Source of the DNA: Cranoglanis bouderius
Lineage: Eukaryota > Chordata > Actinopteri > Siluriformes > Cranoglanididae
Assembly: GCA_023630585.1 (NCBI GenBank)
Contig: CM042564.1
Span: 17,912,742-17,976,741 of the forward strand
Direction of reading: 5' to 3'
Length of the DNA stretch: 64,000 nt
A program made the position numbers and the translations under genes. Shown one piece after another: positions 58,201 through 64,000 of the stretch. The notes beneath the pieces were generated by a model. It searched no databases, was not told where the DNA came from, and worked only from the letters and a program-made list of their open reading frames with translations. Each line of letters begins with the position of its first letter. Positions within the stretch are counted from its first letter, which is position 1.

Positions 58201-61200
58201 GCCAGTGGTGACGTGCATTCTATACGCTATAGTCTATATTGGGCAGTCTAAAATGATATACTAATTAATATTTAAACACATTTGAATAATAAATATTTCA
58301 AGTGATTTAAATTCAAAAGCAATTTTAAAGGATTTTGACTTCCCTACTGTGATACAGATTCCTCGGCTTCTCAGCATTTGCTGTTTTTGGGTCAGTCTGC
58401 TTCTTTTTCTGGCTCAGACTCAGTGACTCATCATGATGAACATAGTCTGCTCATCAACTCTTGCAGCTCATGGGACTCTTCAGCTTTTTGTGTGTTATAA
58501 ATAACAGCCAAAGTGGAGCACAGGGCACCAAGGCACCTGTCTGTAGTGTCTTCTGGTGTCTTGTGTTAATCATTTATTACAGTAAAAAGGGAATAAAGTT
58601 TAGTTTAGTTTAGTTTTATTTAAAGTTTGACATGACGGGATATTGCAGCACAAAACCCCGAAATGTGTCAAACATACAAATACTCCAAGACAATCATTAC
58701 TTAGTGTAAAACGAATAAAAGATAGCTGATATACAGGCATTAAAAAAAGAAAAGAAAAAGAAAATACTAAAATATATATATATATTTATGACTAACACAG
58801 ATTCAAAGAAAAGGCATCGTAATCAAAGACCTGTAAGTTATCCATACAACAGTTTTAAAGCACGGGGAATAAAGGAGTTCATGACGTTTAGTTTTGCTCC
58901 TGGGTACAACGAATGTCTTGTGCCGCTGAAGAGAATAAGTAGGTGTTGGAGCCACAGGCAGGAAACAATGCAACGGTGATGAATTGTCCTTGAGTATTTT
59001 AGTAAGAGTACGTATGGTGACTTCCTCTCACTCAAATTTGGGAGAGATGGAATGCCTATTATCTGACAGCATCGCTTTTGAATCCTCTTTAACTCCTCAG
59101 AGAGACCTTTAGGTAGACCACCCCATACTGGACTAGTAAAATTTTCTTTTTTGTTTGTCTTTTAAAAGTGACCCAATTTTATGTGAGTACACAGTCATGT
59201 AATACTGTGAAGCCCAAAGCTGTTCTATTCTTTCCTTTTCTGAAATTGAAAGAAAGAAAAGAAAAAAAAGTTTCTCCATGTGATGTCATCAGTCGGACAG
59301 GTATTTGACTCATCTCCTAAATACCTAACATTCACAGGCTTGATTAGCTGGAGGAGGTGTGTGGAGGAGGTGTGTGGAGGAGGTGTGTGGAGGAGGTGTG
59401 TAGAGGAGGTGTGTAGAGGAGGTGTGTAGAGGAGGTGTGTAGAGGAGGTGTGTGGAGGAGGTGTGTGGAGGAGGTGTGGAGGAGGTGTGTATGTGGGTCA
59501 ATTCCCAGTTGCATTAATCCCAATTCAGCCACATAAAGCCTAATCTAGCTGCTCCCTCTAGAACAAAAACAGACGAAAACAAGGCGATTAAGACAATGTG
59601 ATTGGTTATTATTGAATATTTCAGCCAAAGAAGAACTTATTTTCCTCTGACCTCAAATGTAATCAGTCAGTTAAGACATGTTTGGCATCCAGAATTTGCT
59701 CTTTAGTTTTGTGCTCGAGTTCTAAACTACCATATGGAATTTCATTTTGGGCAAACTACATCTTTAATGTTCTGCATCCTGTAACAACAATTATCATGAG
59801 AATAATAATTAAATCAGACAGTGTTTGGGCAGCTACAGGACTGATATTTAATTTAATGAACAGCTCCCTTGGAACTTAGGATGTGGGACACGTTTGTTCC
59901 TGTCCTCATGTAAGTTGCAGCCGCAATAAACAGTCGTTCCCTCACCAGCATCGAAAAAACAAAAAAAGGCAAAAACGTGAATTTTTTTTTTTTTTTTTTT
60001 TTAGCGGTGTCTGACTTTAAATCTCAATTTGGATATGTCAGAAGTTAGTTTTCTAGAACAGCACGGCTTTGACAGTAGTGTCGGCTGCAAGGCAAATCTT
60101 CGGTTTATATTGACGCACTCGAACTAATATGCTGTCGTTTCTATAGTAACAGCTAGTTCAGGCATATGTATGGCGGATGGTCTACATAATCTAAGCTTGA
60201 TGATAAATGGAGTATCATTTAATTGTTGATATGGAATTTTCTGTAAGGAGATATTTACAACATTTGTGGGCGGTGTCTCGGGTGTCGGTGCTTTATAAAA
60301 GTCAGTAAGGTTTCTGCCATGGGAGAGTCTTCAGGACAGACGACTTTGCGTTTTCCTGTTTTTCAGTCACATGAAAAGCTGTGTTAGTTGTCTTTTTAAC
60401 TTCATGAGAGAGAGGAAAAGAGAGGCTGGTGATGGAATGGCTGCTGTAACATGAGTAATAACAAGAGCTAGCTTGTTTCTCCGACGTTCCACAATAATTA
60501 TAAATGTATAAAAGTACAGTGTATGATGTGGTGTTCTTTAATTAATAGAAATAATTGTAATCAATGGCAAATTTCTGAGGTACTGTATAGGAGGAATAAA
60601 AACCTTTTGGGATTTGCTGTTCTAGGAAAATAATGAACTTCAGGATGGCATCACACCACTCCGTCATTGATTATTTTCCTATAACAGCATGCGCCCGTCG
60701 TGTTTTATTCCTTCCTTAGAGTGTGTTCGGCTCCTCTGTGGAAACGTGGTGTGAATGACGCAGCTCTGAGAGCGGAGCCCGTCACTGCTGCCAGCTCCTG
60801 TGCTGATTTTCAATGCTTTATAGCACTGCAGATGTGAGTCTGGACTCGTCTGCACAATACCTCCTCTCATCGCTCTCTCACTTCCTCTCTGTCTTGCTCT
60901 CTTTCCCTGTCTCTCACTCTGTCCTTCTCTAGATGCAGTGAAGCTGGAGGACAGGCAGAAACTGGCGAAGGAAAGGAGAGAAGAGAAGGCTAAATATCTT
61001 GGTAAGTGAACTGTGGTTTTCAAGAAGACGCTGCCTCCTGCTGGTTGTGCGAGAAGAGCCTGCAAAGTCATGCAACGTTTTAAAAAACCATGTTAATTAT
61101 TAGTTTTTTAAAACTAATCACTCACATTTAGCTGGTTTTACTCATTCAGCATGTCCAGTTTACCTCATGAAAGAGCCCACAACTGTCCTTTCTCAGTATA

Positions 61201-64000
61201 AAAGACAACACTAACTCATTTTTTTTTTTTTTAATATAAATATTGTTAATATGTAAATAATATGTATAAAATGTCAGCCTTCATCACATTTTAACACACC
61301 AAAAATCCATGTTTATATGAAACCTCCCCAAGGCTGTGGTGTCTGGTGTGTGTGTGTATGTGTTTGCTCTGTTGCTCATGGCTGTACACATAGCAGCACT
61401 GCACTGCTTTGCATGATTGACAGGTGCTCTTGTCTTCTCTCTCTCACTCTCCAGAACAACGTGGCCACTTTCAAGGTAAGTCCTTCCCTCAGTGTCCATA
61501 GTGGTGGTGGTCATTAGTGTTTGGTCCAAAATCAAGAGCCTGATCTACTTTTCTCCCATTTTGGTTCCTTCAAATATTCATCTGTCTAACATTCTCTTAA
61601 TCTCTAGACACTCAAATCATTTCCTCTGTTCCTCTTATCTTCTGCAAAATCCAAAATTACTGGTCATCTTGATAATAGTAAGGAAATATGTTTTCATATC
61701 ATTGCTAATAATTCATCTCTGGGATAAGCAACCTTTACTTGGCCAGTAAGGCGATCATTTTCTTAGTATCTGACCCAGTGGTTTTTTTGTTGTTGTTTTT
61801 GTTTAAACATTATGATTATTTTTTCATACCATTAACAAATGCGAATGGTGAATGTACTTCTCTATGCAACCATTACAGTTTGAGAAGGTGCTCGATAATC
61901 TGAGCAGGTTATTTGAGTCAGTACAGATGTATAGATATAGATATATAAAGATATACTGTATAGTATAAGAGAATTTTAGGGACAGAACCAGGAGGTACAC
62001 AAGTGCACCATATTTGGATTCTTTGCCACACAACCACGTGATTGTATTTCAGAGTTTTGTTTTGGTATTGCACGAGTGTTAATTTCACTATAATTTACTG
62101 AACAATCTTAGTCTTCGAAAAGCCTCTCGTATTCAGACTGGCTTGGCAGAAAAAGGTCTGAATTTGTTTGTTTGACCTTAATAGCGCAATTACATAACTT
62201 GTTGGTGTTTATTCCATACACATGACAGCATTATTATTATTATTGTTATTATTTATTCTACTGATTAGCATGGCAGATAGGAAGGATATGGAGACATATA
62301 ATTAAAAAAAAAGTCCAAATGTAATATTTCAGACTAAATGATGAATTGTACAGTTCTGCACATGGTGTAAGACTATACTTGGAATTCTTTTTGGAACTTT
62401 TAATGTACTGTTTTGTATGACGTGTACCTTTTTGCTTTAAATATAGAAAAGACAACTAGGTCACTGCCTTTTTAATTAGACCTATCGGTCGACAAGTAAT
62501 AACGAATAGTTGTGCAACCCCTTAATACTGTATAGGCTATATCTGTTTATCAATTATTGAAAATATATAACAGGAAGATTTAAGAAGTCACACAGAATTT
62601 TATCTTGTTTTAAGAACATAAATGTTCTTACACTGTTGTATCTCGTCGTCTTCTTTTTTTTTTCTTTTCTTTTTTTTCTTCTCAACCCATTTGTAGATCT
62701 CTGTATGTGATGCATTACATGATTCGGAGTCAGTCATTGACTCCATTATTAATATGTGGGTCTACTTGCATGAAATGTAGCAGACTTTAGCTAGTGTTTC
62801 AGGGCTGTGAGCTGTGAGGCCACTTGGCTACAGTCGCTGTGCTACGCTATTCTAATGTGAATTCTAGATAGTGTGAGTTGAGTAGTAGGTATTGAGTAGC
62901 TGTTTCAGTATTATTATTATTTTTTTTGCAAGTTTGTGTGGGCCAAATAAGATGATGCAGTGGACCATATTTGTCCCGTGGGGTTTGAGTTAAATACGTG
63001 TTGTAACGCCTTGTGAAGCCTCATACATAAAACCAAGTGTTGTGTGGAAAATAAGCTTGCCGCTTAGGATGTTTTCTATCATTAGAGTTCTTTATGTGTA
63101 TTTGGTTTGGCTAATTCTTTATGTTAGCATTCACATCTGAGACAGTTCAGAGGATGTGGATGATCTCAAGCCATTAAAGATATATCCTCATAGGTCAGGG
63201 GCTAAGAGTAATGTCTAGCTGGTGGAGAGGAGTTAGTACGAGTTGTTGAAGCAAGAGAAACAACACAGAATGGTTTTTTAATTTGTGGTATTTTAAGTGT
63301 TTAGTAAAGAGGTAGGGTTTTAGTCTTTATATGAGGACAGACAGTGACTCTGCTGTTCAGACAACCAGGGGAAGTTCATTCCAATACATAGGTGCCATGA
63401 CAAAGAAGAGCACTGATGCAGGTTTTCCTAGTAGTCCAGCCATTTTAGACACTTGAAGAGAGAGTGGTGCAGAGCAGGGTGTGATGAGTGCCTTCAGGTA
63501 GATGAGGGCTGGTCTGTTGTTGGCTTTGTAGGCAAGCATCAGTGTTTTAAATCTGACGCGGGCAGCTACCGGAAGCCAGTGGAGGGAACGCGGGAATGTA
63601 TGGGGACCTGACTGGAGCAAGTTGCATCAGTCCAATCTTGAAATGACAAGGGAGTAAACAAGCACCAAAATGACCAGGTCCTCCTGATGTTTAATGCAGC
63701 ACATTAGAATGAGAAATTCTGATGTTGCTTAGATGTTGAGGAAGAGATTACTTACACTGGTGTTCAAGAAAATCTGACAGCCCAAAAACAGAACTGTCTT
63801 TGTTTATAACTGTGTGAAACACTCACTGTGTGTCTGATTCTGTCCGTGTCTTCCTGCGCAGTTGCTAAGAAGTCGGAGTGGTTGGAGAAGGAGGAACGGG
63901 CGCGGCAGTTACGGGAGCAGCAGTTACAGGAGCGCAGGAGAAAGCTGGAGGATCAGAGGTTGAAAGCTGAGAAGCGCAGGGCTGCTCTGGAGGAGAGACA
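30439..64000 (+). CDS. map7d1: MAP7-family microtubule-associated protein, best match MAP7D1; 5' part of gene
   Basis: MAP7 proteins bind microtubules through an N-terminal coiled coil and recruit kinesin-1. Coding pieces are 30439-30481, 53200-53352, 60933-61001, an optional 61455-61475, and 63862 onward beyond the window. All junctions are phase 1, so they join in frame. RQKLAKERREEKAKYL and KKSEWLEKEERARQLR, then LQERRRKLEDQRLKAEKRRA, match human MAP7D1 (KLAKERREERAKYL; LQERRRRLEEQRLKAE) better than MAP7 or MAP7D2. The N-terminal part is shorter than the long Pro-rich human MAP7D1 N-terminus, so further 5' exons or another promoter may exist. The microtubule-binding coiled coil begins at about residue 70. 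The C-terminal kinesin-binding region is outside the window. Confidence 0.88.
30482..31061 (+). other. map7d1 intron 1, first part
   Basis: Unique sequence after the first donor; no repeat recognised. Intron-1 enhancers are common but nothing specific is visible. Confidence 0.5.
31062..31175 (-). repeat. V-SINE tail fragment (copy 5)
   Basis: Reverse complement of the 3' part of copy 3: TGCTTATCCACACAAGGTCT and CCCAGGGAACTGGGGGCACA. Confidence 0.7.
31765..32098. mobile_element. TA-flanked Tc1-like MITE, family D (copy 1), one end lost
   Basis: Starts CAGTACTGTGCAAAAGTTTT after TA. Shares TCTGCTGCTTTCTTTAATGA-like and GAAAACTAATGTTTGGGAAT blocks with 56100-56306, whose other end is the inverted ACTTTTGCACAGTACTG. 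The right inverted repeat is missing here. Confidence 0.7.
32130..32329 (-). repeat. V-SINE-like element (copy 6), split by a DNA transposon
   Basis: Reverse copy: GGTGCCAACCCATTGCAGGA tail, CTTTGGACTGGGGGAGGAAA middle, ATTCAAATCCCC box, then head AAACACGCTAACCTCTAAG. The head resumes at 33139 with CCACCGTGCCCCC, so about 0.8 kb was inserted in it. Confidence 0.72.
32330..33137. mobile_element. DNA transposon mosaic inserted in a SINE
   Basis: Left edge GTAGTTTTCACACTGAGCG and right edge CGGTGAAAGCCCC are roughly inverted; TAA stands on both sides, as in PIF/Harbinger insertions. Inside, ATAATTACGTTATCGACTTA near 32500 and GGGCTGTCAAATTCAAATTC near 32665 look like ends of other elements, probably hAT. 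Exact borders are unclear. Confidence 0.4.
33433..33660 (-). repeat. V-SINE-like element (copy 7), fragment
   Basis: Tail CATCCATCCATCCGTTTCCT and CCACTTTATCCTGGTCAGGG, then GGCGTGTTTTTGTGAGGTGG from the middle, all in reverse orientation. Confidence 0.65.
33837..34149. mobile_element. hAT MITE with perfect 8-bp target duplication
   Basis: Starts TAGGGCTGGGTGAT and ends ATTGCCCAGCCCTG, flanked by TCTACATG at 33829-33836 and 34150-34157. The inside is rich in ATATCG. 313 bp, no coding sequence. Confidence 0.88.
34158..35109 (+). other. map7d1 intron 1, unique DNA
   Basis: Only a short (ATT)n at 34731-34751 is notable. Confidence 0.5.
35110..35705 (-). mobile_element. Tc1/mariner-like fragment (family cactcacc), split by a hAT MITE
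   Basis: On the - strand it reads RGQRRMARLLRTDRKATVTQ, then a frameshift and the PHQVPLLSAENRNLRLQ block, typical of this Tc1 family. The upstream part of the element, AGACTGTTGTGCGTATAAAT to about 35705, stands on the other side of the 35407-35601 insertion. Confidence 0.8.
35407..35601. mobile_element. hAT MITE nested in a Tc1 element
   Basis: Flanked by a perfect 8-bp duplication CTCTAGAG at 35399-35406 and 35602-35609. Ends are inverted: TTCAATCTTATCTGCAAAGG at the left and CCCTTTGCGGATAAGATTGA at the right. Confidence 0.88.
35706..38709 (+). other. map7d1 intron 1, mostly unique
   Basis: Poly-T runs near 37040 and 37540 and a (GT)n at 38434-38477. No gene or transposon recognised. Confidence 0.5.
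38710..38990 (+). mobile_element. hAT-like MITE, family C (copy 2), 3' end lost
   Basis: Starts CAGTCCATCGAGGAC and shares TTGCGATCGCAGAAATGA, AGCCAAAGCCCTCTTCGATT and TTTACCAACAAACATCA with copies 1 and 3. Confidence 0.65.
39110..40105 (+). repeat. Dispersed repeat family A, copy 2
   Basis: CTGATTGGTCAGATGGTGTG, CTCTGACAGTAGTGCCAGCT and CTGCAAGGCAAAT, later CAGTGTTAGTGCTTTGTAA and GATTATTTTCCTATA, all shared with 60040-60715. Confidence 0.6.
40106..40850 (+). other. map7d1 intron 1; short tandem repeat
   Basis: Four copies of the 14-bp unit TCTTTATTAGTCAC at about 40650-40706; otherwise unique sequence. Confidence 0.6.
40853..41180 (-). repeat. V-SINE-like element (copy 8), full
   Basis: Reverse copy with tail ATCCATCCATTTTCTGTACC, middle CTTTGGACTGGGGCAGGAAA and GGGAGAACATGCAAACTCC, box AATCGAAACC and head TGCTAACCACTAAGCCACCG. 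Confidence 0.82.
41405..41840. repeat. DNA-transposon-like repeat with 21-bp minisatellite
   Basis: GGCTGCGTCTGAATATCCCT at 41408 looks like the edge of a common fish DNA repeat with CAGTACG motifs. At 41675-41832 the 21-bp unit GCAGTAGGTACTGAATCGAA+T is repeated seven times without visible change. The - frame VPTAFDS repeat is an artefact of this. Confidence 0.6.
41841..43620 (+). other. map7d1 intron 1, mostly unique
   Basis: Poly-T at 42369-42386. 42770-42990 shares TTAGCTAGTTAAG and TCTGTGTGTTTAAC-like blocks with 45350-45470, perhaps an old repeat. No gene seen. Confidence 0.5.
43621..44006 (+). mobile_element. hAT-like MITE, family C (copy 3), both ends present
   Basis: Starts CAGTCCCTCCAGGATTTC and ends GAAATCCTGTATGGACTG, an 18-bp inverted repeat with three mismatches. 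No clear target duplication remains. Confidence 0.72.
44007..44770 (+). other. map7d1 intron 1, no feature seen
   Basis: Unique AT-rich sequence. Confidence 0.5.
44775..44945 (+). repeat. tRNA-derived SINE with L2-like tail
   Basis: GGTCACCAGTTCAAATCGC resembles a tRNA B box; CTTAACCCTCAACTGCTCAG and GCTCTGGATAAAGGCGTCTG+CCAAATGCC form the conserved 3' tail of many fish SINEs. Confidence 0.75.
45240..45560 (+). repeat. Dispersed repeat family B, second fragment
   Basis: GGTGGACAAATCA and TTGCTTGGTTTCATCAGTGT shared with 16235-16515. Confidence 0.45.
45888..46032 (+). repeat. V-SINE-like element (copy 9), 3' truncated
   Basis: GGCTTAGTGGTTAGTATGTT head, GGGGTTTGATTCCC box, GTTTGCATGTTCTCCCCGTG middle. 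Confidence 0.78.
46033..48080 (+). other. map7d1 intron 1; unique DNA, possible enhancer
   Basis: Poly-T at 46623-46651. 47255-47600 has C-rich pyrimidine tracts and a GC-richer unique block with GAGGTAATTCATTAGCCTC; discussed as a regulatory candidate. No supported exon. Confidence 0.5.
48090..48128 (+). repeat. (CT)n microsatellite
   Basis: About 19 perfect units. Confidence 0.95.
48209..49133 (+). mobile_element. Tc1/mariner-like element, internally deleted (family caggtg, copy 2)
   Basis: Starts CAGGTGCATCTCAAAAAATA and ends TTTTTTGAGGTGCACCTG with TA outside. Inverted repeats of about 200 bp. Inside, 48590-48820 reads YQEILGHFMRPSADKLYGDA and FLFQQDLAPAHSAKTTSNWL, keeping the second catalytic Asp in QQD, then a deletion removes the rest. 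Confidence 0.88.
49134..51285 (+). other. map7d1 intron 1, unique DNA with microsatellites
   Basis: (TA)n at 49170-49190, (CA)n at 49200-49240 and a short TA run at 50347-50364. No gene or transposon recognised. Confidence 0.5.
51292..51560 (-). mobile_element. Mariner-type element fragment with N-terminal helix-turn-helix
   Basis: An end CAGGGTGTCCCAAAAGTCTC follows TA at 51290. On the - strand from 51537 the frame MPLTKEEHTEIILMAGPGSC...ETVAKLIDKFKKTGSVADQ...RSGRP is the DNA-binding N-terminus of a mariner-like transposase. It jumps straight to the terminal repeat, so the catalytic part is deleted. Confidence 0.8.
51561..52120 (+). other. map7d1 intron 1, no feature seen
   Basis: Poly-A at 51565-51583, then unique sequence. 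Confidence 0.5.
52125..52370 (-). mobile_element. Tc1/mariner-like fragment related to 17370-17725
   Basis: Shares GACAGGTGAC, GTGTTGGGCCA and TTAGTGTTTTGATGATGGTG with the other copy. Strongly decayed; edges approximate. Confidence 0.6.
52523..52945 (+). repeat. Imperfect tandem duplication, about 230-bp unit, two copies
   Basis: AATGCCTTAATTATGAGGA and TCTACTCTGCTGAATCAGTG recur at a 230-bp offset (52523 and 52753). Confidence 0.8.
53200..53352 (+). CDS. map7d1: map7d1 exon 2: Lys/Ser/Pro-rich N-terminal region
   Basis: Long pyrimidine tract and CTGTCAG acceptor, GTAAAT donor at 53353; 153 bases, phase 1 on both sides. It encodes SPKSPDVKSNTAKCEEAKTP, then SKKDAERRAV and KSAATPSPQNKK. Low complexity, basic and disordered, as the N-terminal part of MAP7D1 is. 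A V-SINE-like repeat starts about 85 bp downstream. Confidence 0.85.
53436..53662 (+). repeat. V-SINE-like element (copy 10)
   Basis: CGGCACAGTGCTGCAGCACA head, GGTTTAATCCTGAGC box, GCATGTTCTCGCAGCATATT and GGGTTTCCTCCAGGTTCCCC middle, tail ending in GAATGAAT units. Confidence 0.72.
53663..54467 (+). other. map7d1 intron 2, no feature seen
   Basis: Unique AT-rich sequence. Confidence 0.5.
54470..55977 (+). mobile_element. Intact Tc1/mariner-like transposon
   Basis: Inverted repeats of 201 bp (54470-54670 and 55777-55977) differ at two positions by my alignment. Both ends are CAGGTGCATCTCAATAAATT, with TA outside. Each repeat carries an inner copy of the CTCAACAAATTAGAATA-type motif, so it is of the IR/DR class like Sleeping Beauty-type elements. 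It holds one uninterrupted transposase gene and looks young. Confidence 0.95.
54733..55698 (+). CDS. Tc1-family transposase, DD34E, 321 aa, apparently intact
   Basis: Cuts and pastes its own element at TA sites in the nucleus. The N-terminus (about residues 1-110) is a paired helix-turn-helix DNA-binding region with AKEAGCSQSAVSKHVNRKL and the basic GRKKCGRKRC. The catalytic domain keeps Asp in VLFSDGSNF, Asp in FIFQQDLAPAHT and Glu in PDLNPIENLW; 34 residues separate the last two, giving DD34E. GGVGPL-type GVGPLCFLKTKV and the C-terminal RIEAAIKAKGAPTKY are typical. Length is slightly short of the usual 340 aa, so an upstream start cannot be excluded, but the frame before 54733 lies in the left inverted repeat region. 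Whether it is active is unknown. Confidence 0.94.
   Translation: MVSQFGSLGKPQTFIAKEAGCSQSAVSKHVNRKLSGRKKCGRKRCTTNRENRSLMRIVKQNRFKNLSELHKEWTEAGVKASRATTHRRSKEFGYSCRIPLVKPLLNHRQRQRRLTWANEKKNWTVAQWSKVLFSDGSNFCISFGNQGPRVWRKGGEAHSPSCLKSSVKFPQSVMIWGAMSSAGVGPLCFLKTKVTAPVYQEILEHFMLPSADQLFEDADFIFQQDLAPAHTAKSTKSWLNDHGVGVLDWPANSPDLNPIENLWGIVKRKMRNKRPKNADELKATVKETWASIPPQQCHKLITSMPRRIEAAIKAKGAPTKY
56100..56306. mobile_element. TA-flanked Tc1-like MITE, family D (copy 2), left end lost
   Basis: Ends AAAACTTTTGCACAGTACTG next to TA. Shares GCTGCTTTCTTTAATGACAT and GAAAACTAATGTTTGGGAAT with 31765-32098. Confidence 0.7.
56310..57830 (+). other. map7d1 intron 2; unique DNA, possible enhancer
   Basis: 56740-57110 is GC-richer and repeat-free, with GTTGCTATGGAGAC (close to an RFX X-box), GGATTAAATATTCC and TAAT-rich blocks. 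Discussed as a regulatory candidate. No supported exon. Confidence 0.5.
57830..58025 (+). repeat. LINE 3'-tail-like repeat
   Basis: GTCTCGGGGAGTTTTTCTTT, GCCACTGTTACCTCTGACTT and AAGCTGCTTTGTGAC, then ATTGAATTGAATT, as in the 3' end of a widespread fish LINE family. Confidence 0.6.
58785..59150 (-). mobile_element. Non-LTR retrotransposon C-terminal fragment
   Basis: On the - strand: TSPVWGGLPKGLSEELKRIQ, KRCCQIIGIPSLPNLSER, then after a frameshift GAKLNVMNSFIPRALKLLYG. This matches the C-terminal region of fish LINE reverse-transcriptase proteins. Frameshifted, dead. Confidence 0.75.
59348..59490 (+). repeat. Minisatellite, 15-bp unit
   Basis: Nine to ten copies of GGAGGAGGTGTGTGG/TAG-type units with small variants. 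Confidence 0.93.
59491..60035 (+). other. map7d1 intron 2, no feature seen
   Basis: Unique sequence, poly-T at 59981-60002. Confidence 0.5.
60040..60715 (+). repeat. Dispersed repeat family A, copy 3
   Basis: TTTGACAGTAGTGTCGGCTG, CTGCAAGGCAAAT, TATAGTAACAGCT, TATGGCGGATGGT and, at the end, GATTATTTTCCTATAACAGC and GTGTTTTATTCCTT. It ends about 215 bp before map7d1 exon 3. Confidence 0.62.
60933..61001 (+). CDS. map7d1: map7d1 exon 3: start of microtubule-binding coiled coil
   Basis: Strong pyrimidine tract with TTCTCTAG acceptor, GTAAGT donor at 61002; 69 bases, phase 1 on both sides. It encodes AVKLEDRQKLAKERREEKAK then YL. DRQKLAKERREE is the hallmark start of the MAP7 family microtubule-binding domain; KLAKERREExAKYL is specific to MAP7D1. 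Confidence 0.93.
61455..61475 (+). CDS. map7d1: Candidate 21-nt cassette microexon of map7d1
   Basis: Seven codons flanked by CTCTCACTCTCCAG upstream and GTAAGT downstream. It starts and ends in phase 1, so inclusion changes LVAKK to LEQRGHFQVAKK without shifting the frame. The 27 bases before it are almost pure pyrimidine. Skipping it gives the sequence known for MAP7D1 (KYLAAKK). Splice-site strength and symmetry are visible; actual use is inferred. Confidence 0.5.
61476..63319 (+). other. map7d1 intron, no feature seen
   Basis: AT-rich unique sequence with a short (ATT)n at 62230-62250 and poly-T near 62655-62680. Confidence 0.5.
63325..63640 (-). mobile_element. Non-LTR retrotransposon C-terminal fragment
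   Basis: On the - strand: RSLHWLPVAARVRFKTLMLA, YKANNRPALIYLKALITPCS and APMYWNELPL, a block found at the C-terminus of many fish LINE proteins (Rex/L2/CR1 group, clade not resolved). Deletions and a missing upstream part show a dead copy. Confidence 0.85.
63862..64000 (+). CDS. map7d1: map7d1 exon 4/5 (runs off window): coiled coil
   Basis: Acceptor CTGCGCAG, open to the last base. It encodes VAKKSEWLEKEERARQLREQ, QLQERRRKLEDQRL and KAEKRRAALEER. Charged helical repeats typical of the MAP7 microtubule-binding domain. The donor lies beyond 64000. Confidence 0.93.

Overview
The window is vertebrate nuclear DNA, almost certainly from a teleost fish. Coding sequence is split into short exons with GT/AG introns. 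Introns are loaded with Tc1/mariner and hAT transposons, V-SINE-like and LINE fragments and long GT, CA, CT and TA microsatellites, as in fish genomes. Catfish or a related otophysan is a guess from the repeat mix only.

Two protein-coding genes lie head-to-tail on the + strand. Positions 1-16919 hold the 3' part of a MAP3K of the ASK family (ASK1/2/3 = MAP3K5/6/15): 16 exons, 711 codons plus stop, in continuous frame. They encode the serine/threonine kinase domain, a 14-3-3-type site, a central regulatory region, a coiled-coil segment and the C-terminal SAM-like domain. The C-terminal end looks most like MAP3K6 (ASK2). About 13.5 kb downstream, a MAP7-family gene starts at 30439 and runs off the window at 64000. 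Its microtubule-binding coiled-coil start looks most like MAP7D1. ASK and MAP7 paralogs are neighbours or near-neighbours in other vertebrates (MAP3K5-MAP7, MAP3K15-MAP7D2), so the pair looks like one product of an ancient duplicated block.

Region by region: 1-1983, an intron with a decayed hAT element that keeps a BED zinc-finger remnant. 1984-4076, kinase N-lobe and catalytic-loop exons. 4077-9171, a 5.1 kb intron made almost wholly of tandem repeats and a LINE split by a hAT element. 9172-16919, the remaining map3k6 exons. 16920-30438, intergenic DNA with several Tc1-like remnants and SINEs. 30439-30481, first coding exon of map7d1. 30482-53199, a 22.7 kb first intron rich in repeats. 53200-64000, map7d1 exons 2 to 5, including a candidate 21-nt microexon; an intact Tc1-like transposon sits in intron 2.

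The most notable observations are: the in-frame 21-nt microexon in the microtubule-binding coiled coil of map7d1; a tandem NAGNAG acceptor next to the conserved 14-3-3 motif of map3k6; an apparently intact Tc1-like transposon (321-aa DD34E transposase, 201-bp inverted repeats with two mismatches); complementary GT and CA tracts able to form an RNA hairpin upstream of a kinase exon; and three repeat-free stretches that may be conserved regulatory DNA. I found no sign of a wholly new gene system. All family names rest on recognising protein motifs by eye; no database search was run.
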